This document shows positions 5,019-5,910 of a DNA stretch of 5,910 bases, piece after piece. Origin of the DNA: Salinirussus sp. (GTDB lineage Archaea > Halobacteriota > Halobacteria > Halobacteriales > Haloarculaceae); assembly GCA_028275005.1 (NCBI GenBank), contig JAQCNN010000061.1:1-5910 (forward strand), written 5' to 3'. The notes beneath the pieces are model-generated. The model ran no database searches. It had not been told where the DNA came from and saw only the letters and a program-made list of their open reading frames with translations. Numbering within the stretch: position 1 is the first letter of the stretch; the number at the start of each line of letters is the position of its first letter. The translations under genes were made by a program, and so were the position numbers.

Positions 5019-5897
5019 CTACTGGAACCAGACGACCCGCCACTCCTCGGAGTCGGGGGCCACGAGCCAGTCCTGGGTGAACCCCTCGACGTCGAGGTCG
5101 TCCCCGCGCAGCGACACCGCGACGACGGCGTTCTCCCCGGCGATAGCCTCGATATCAGCCCGTCGTGCCCAGTTGGCAAACAGCCCAAACCGGTCGGCGA
5201 GCGCTCCGGCGTCGAGGTCCTGCCCGACGACCTCGGTCCCGGTGAACGCCTGCCGTCGAAGTCCGGTGAAAAACCGGGGGTTGTACTCGACCAGGTTCAC
5301 CAGCGGGGAGACGCTGTGCGTGAGGTCGTCGACGGGGTCGTCGAGCGCCTCGATGCTGTCGGCGGCGTTCACCTGGCGGAGAAACCCCCTGGTGGCCGCT
5401 CGGGGGCTGTTCCTGTCGTCGAACCAGACCAGTCGCCACTCACCGTCATCGGGTGCGACGAGCCACTCCTTTGCGACTCGCCCGCCGGCGGTGTCGTCGG
5501 TCTCGAGTGTGACCGCGACGACCGCGTTCTCCCCGGCGAGTCGTGCTATCCCCGCCTCGCCGACCGACGCCGCAAAGAAGTCCGAGACGTCCTCGACCCG
5601 CTCGGCACCGACGTCCTCCTCGACGACCTCGATGGCGACGATTTCCTGACGTAGTGTGCCGTCGAACGCCAGTGGGACGTCCGCCGCCAGGGTAGCCAGC
5701 GGCGACACGCTGTGTGTGAGTTCCGGGACCTGTTCGGCAAACGCCTCGCTGTCTCCAACCGCACCTGCACGGCGGTAGTATTCCCTGACGACGGCTGCCG
5801 GTCCGTCCGAGACGGTCTCGACAGCGATGGAGGGGGAGCCAGCCGTGAGTGCGAGGACCGATACACTGCCCGCCGAGAGGAACGTTCTCCGTTCCAT
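5019..5897 (-). CDS. Tat-exported hypothetical protein made of two tandem copies of one domain
   Basis: I do not recognise a named family. The 292-residue acidic protein begins MERRTFLSAG, a twin-arginine motif (RRxFL) followed by a hydrophobic stretch to about residue 20. A plausible cleavage lies near SIA|VE (23-27), and with no lipobox cysteine the product should be exported folded through Tat, the common haloarchaeal route, and not lipid-anchored. The mature protein consists of two repeats (about 36-159 and 168-291) joined by a short linker. Identical blocks recur exactly 132 residues apart: THSVSPL (61-67, 193-199), AGENAVVAV (121-129, 253-261) and WLVAPD (145-150, 277-282). Each copy ends in W-R-(L/V)-V-W-F. 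The layout of N-terminal helix, middle helices, then strands ending in 'W.lVWF' could be an NTF2/SnoaL-like or similar alpha+beta fold, but that is a guess. The start ATG lies 13 bases from the window edge, so its promoter is out of view. It is convergent with the TenA frame, with 27 nt between the stops. Confidence 0.82.
   Translation of the reverse strand: MERRTFLSAGSVSVLALTAGSPSIAVETVSDGPAAVVREYYRRAGAVGDSEAFAEQVPELTHSVSPLATLAADVPLAFDGTLRQEIVAIEVVEEDVGAERVEDVSDFFAASVGEAGIARLAGENAVVAVTLETDDTAGGRVAKEWLVAPDDGEWRLVWFDDRNSPRAATRGFLRQVNAADSIEALDDPVDDLTHSVSPLVNLVEYNPRFFTGLRRQAFTGTEVVGQDLDAGALADRFGLFANWARRADIEAIAGENAVVAVSLRGDDLDVEGFTQDWLVAPDSEEWRVVWFQ
5025..5792 (-). repeat. Tandem coding duplication, two units with a 396-bp offset
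   Basis: Within the Tat-signal protein gene, unit 1 (5421-5792) and unit 2 (5025-5396) encode homologous domains. All conserved blocks I could align keep a constant offset of 132 codons, so there is no net insertion or deletion between the copies. At DNA level the best block (5511-5537 against 5115-5141) differs at a few third positions, and elsewhere protein identity is low. The duplication is therefore old and not a recent slip or assembly artefact. Confidence 0.8.
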
Positions 5898-5910
5898 GGC
5901 TGGGGGAACC

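Noticed and set aside
4992..5022. Possible bidirectional terminator hairpin between the convergent stops (GGCCAC 4994-4999 with GTGGCT 5015-5020)
   Set aside because: The stem is only 6 bp with one G-U, and no oligo-T tract follows on either strand. In sequence this GC-rich it could be chance.
4992..5654. Open plus-strand frame antisense to the Tat-signal protein
   Set aside because: The minus-strand frame has a Tat signal and an internal domain duplication, which proves the coding strand. The plus-strand frame is its mirror and has no recognisable features.
1..5910. CRISPR array, tRNA/rRNA genes, integrase, transposase or toxin-antitoxin pair
   Set aside because: I looked for regularly spaced repeats, tRNA-like cloverleaf arms and recognisable mobile-element proteins on both strands and found none. 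The inverted repeat at 3616-3695 is the only element-like structure, and it has no coding capacity.

Overview
The window reads as the chromosome of a halophilic archaeon (Halobacteria class). It is very GC-rich, the encoded proteins are loaded with Asp and Glu, and most starts lie 26-27 bases downstream of an AT-rich box A, the spacing expected for leaderless archaeal transcripts. The families present (archaeal CoaBC, a haloarchaeal Pilin_N protein, an archaeal HGPRTase-like protein, a Tat-exported protein) agree. Genus cannot be set from this stretch alone.

Layout: A minus-strand SRPBCC-fold protein (17-547) is divergent from coaBC (645-1799), which makes 4'-phosphopantetheine for coenzyme A. 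Next come two plus-strand envelope genes: a type IV pilin-like protein (1911-2405) and a small Sec-exported protein of unknown function (2493-2981). They are followed by an archaeal purine phosphoribosyltransferase-like gene (3047-3616). Immediately after its stop lies a strong 18-bp inverted repeat spanning 3616-3695. Then come an SDR oxidoreductase (3766-4497) and, overlapping its stop codon, a TenA-family frame (4497-4991) that lacks about the first 70 residues of the family. On the minus strand, convergent with these, is a Tat-signal protein (5019-5897) built from two tandem copies of one domain, offset by exactly 132 residues.

The genes look like largely independent housekeeping and envelope units, most with their own promoter, rather than one operon. 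The only translationally coupled pair is SDR-TenA. The pilin is the exception in regulation: its box A lies far upstream, giving a leader of about 70 nt with a good Shine-Dalgarno.

I see no CRISPR array, RNA gene, integrase, transposase or obvious new defence or metabolic system. The points worth a second look are the TenA truncation at the SDR junction, the inverted repeat behind the PRTase gene, the duplicated Tat-exported protein, and the calcium-loop-like motifs and structured leader of the pilin.
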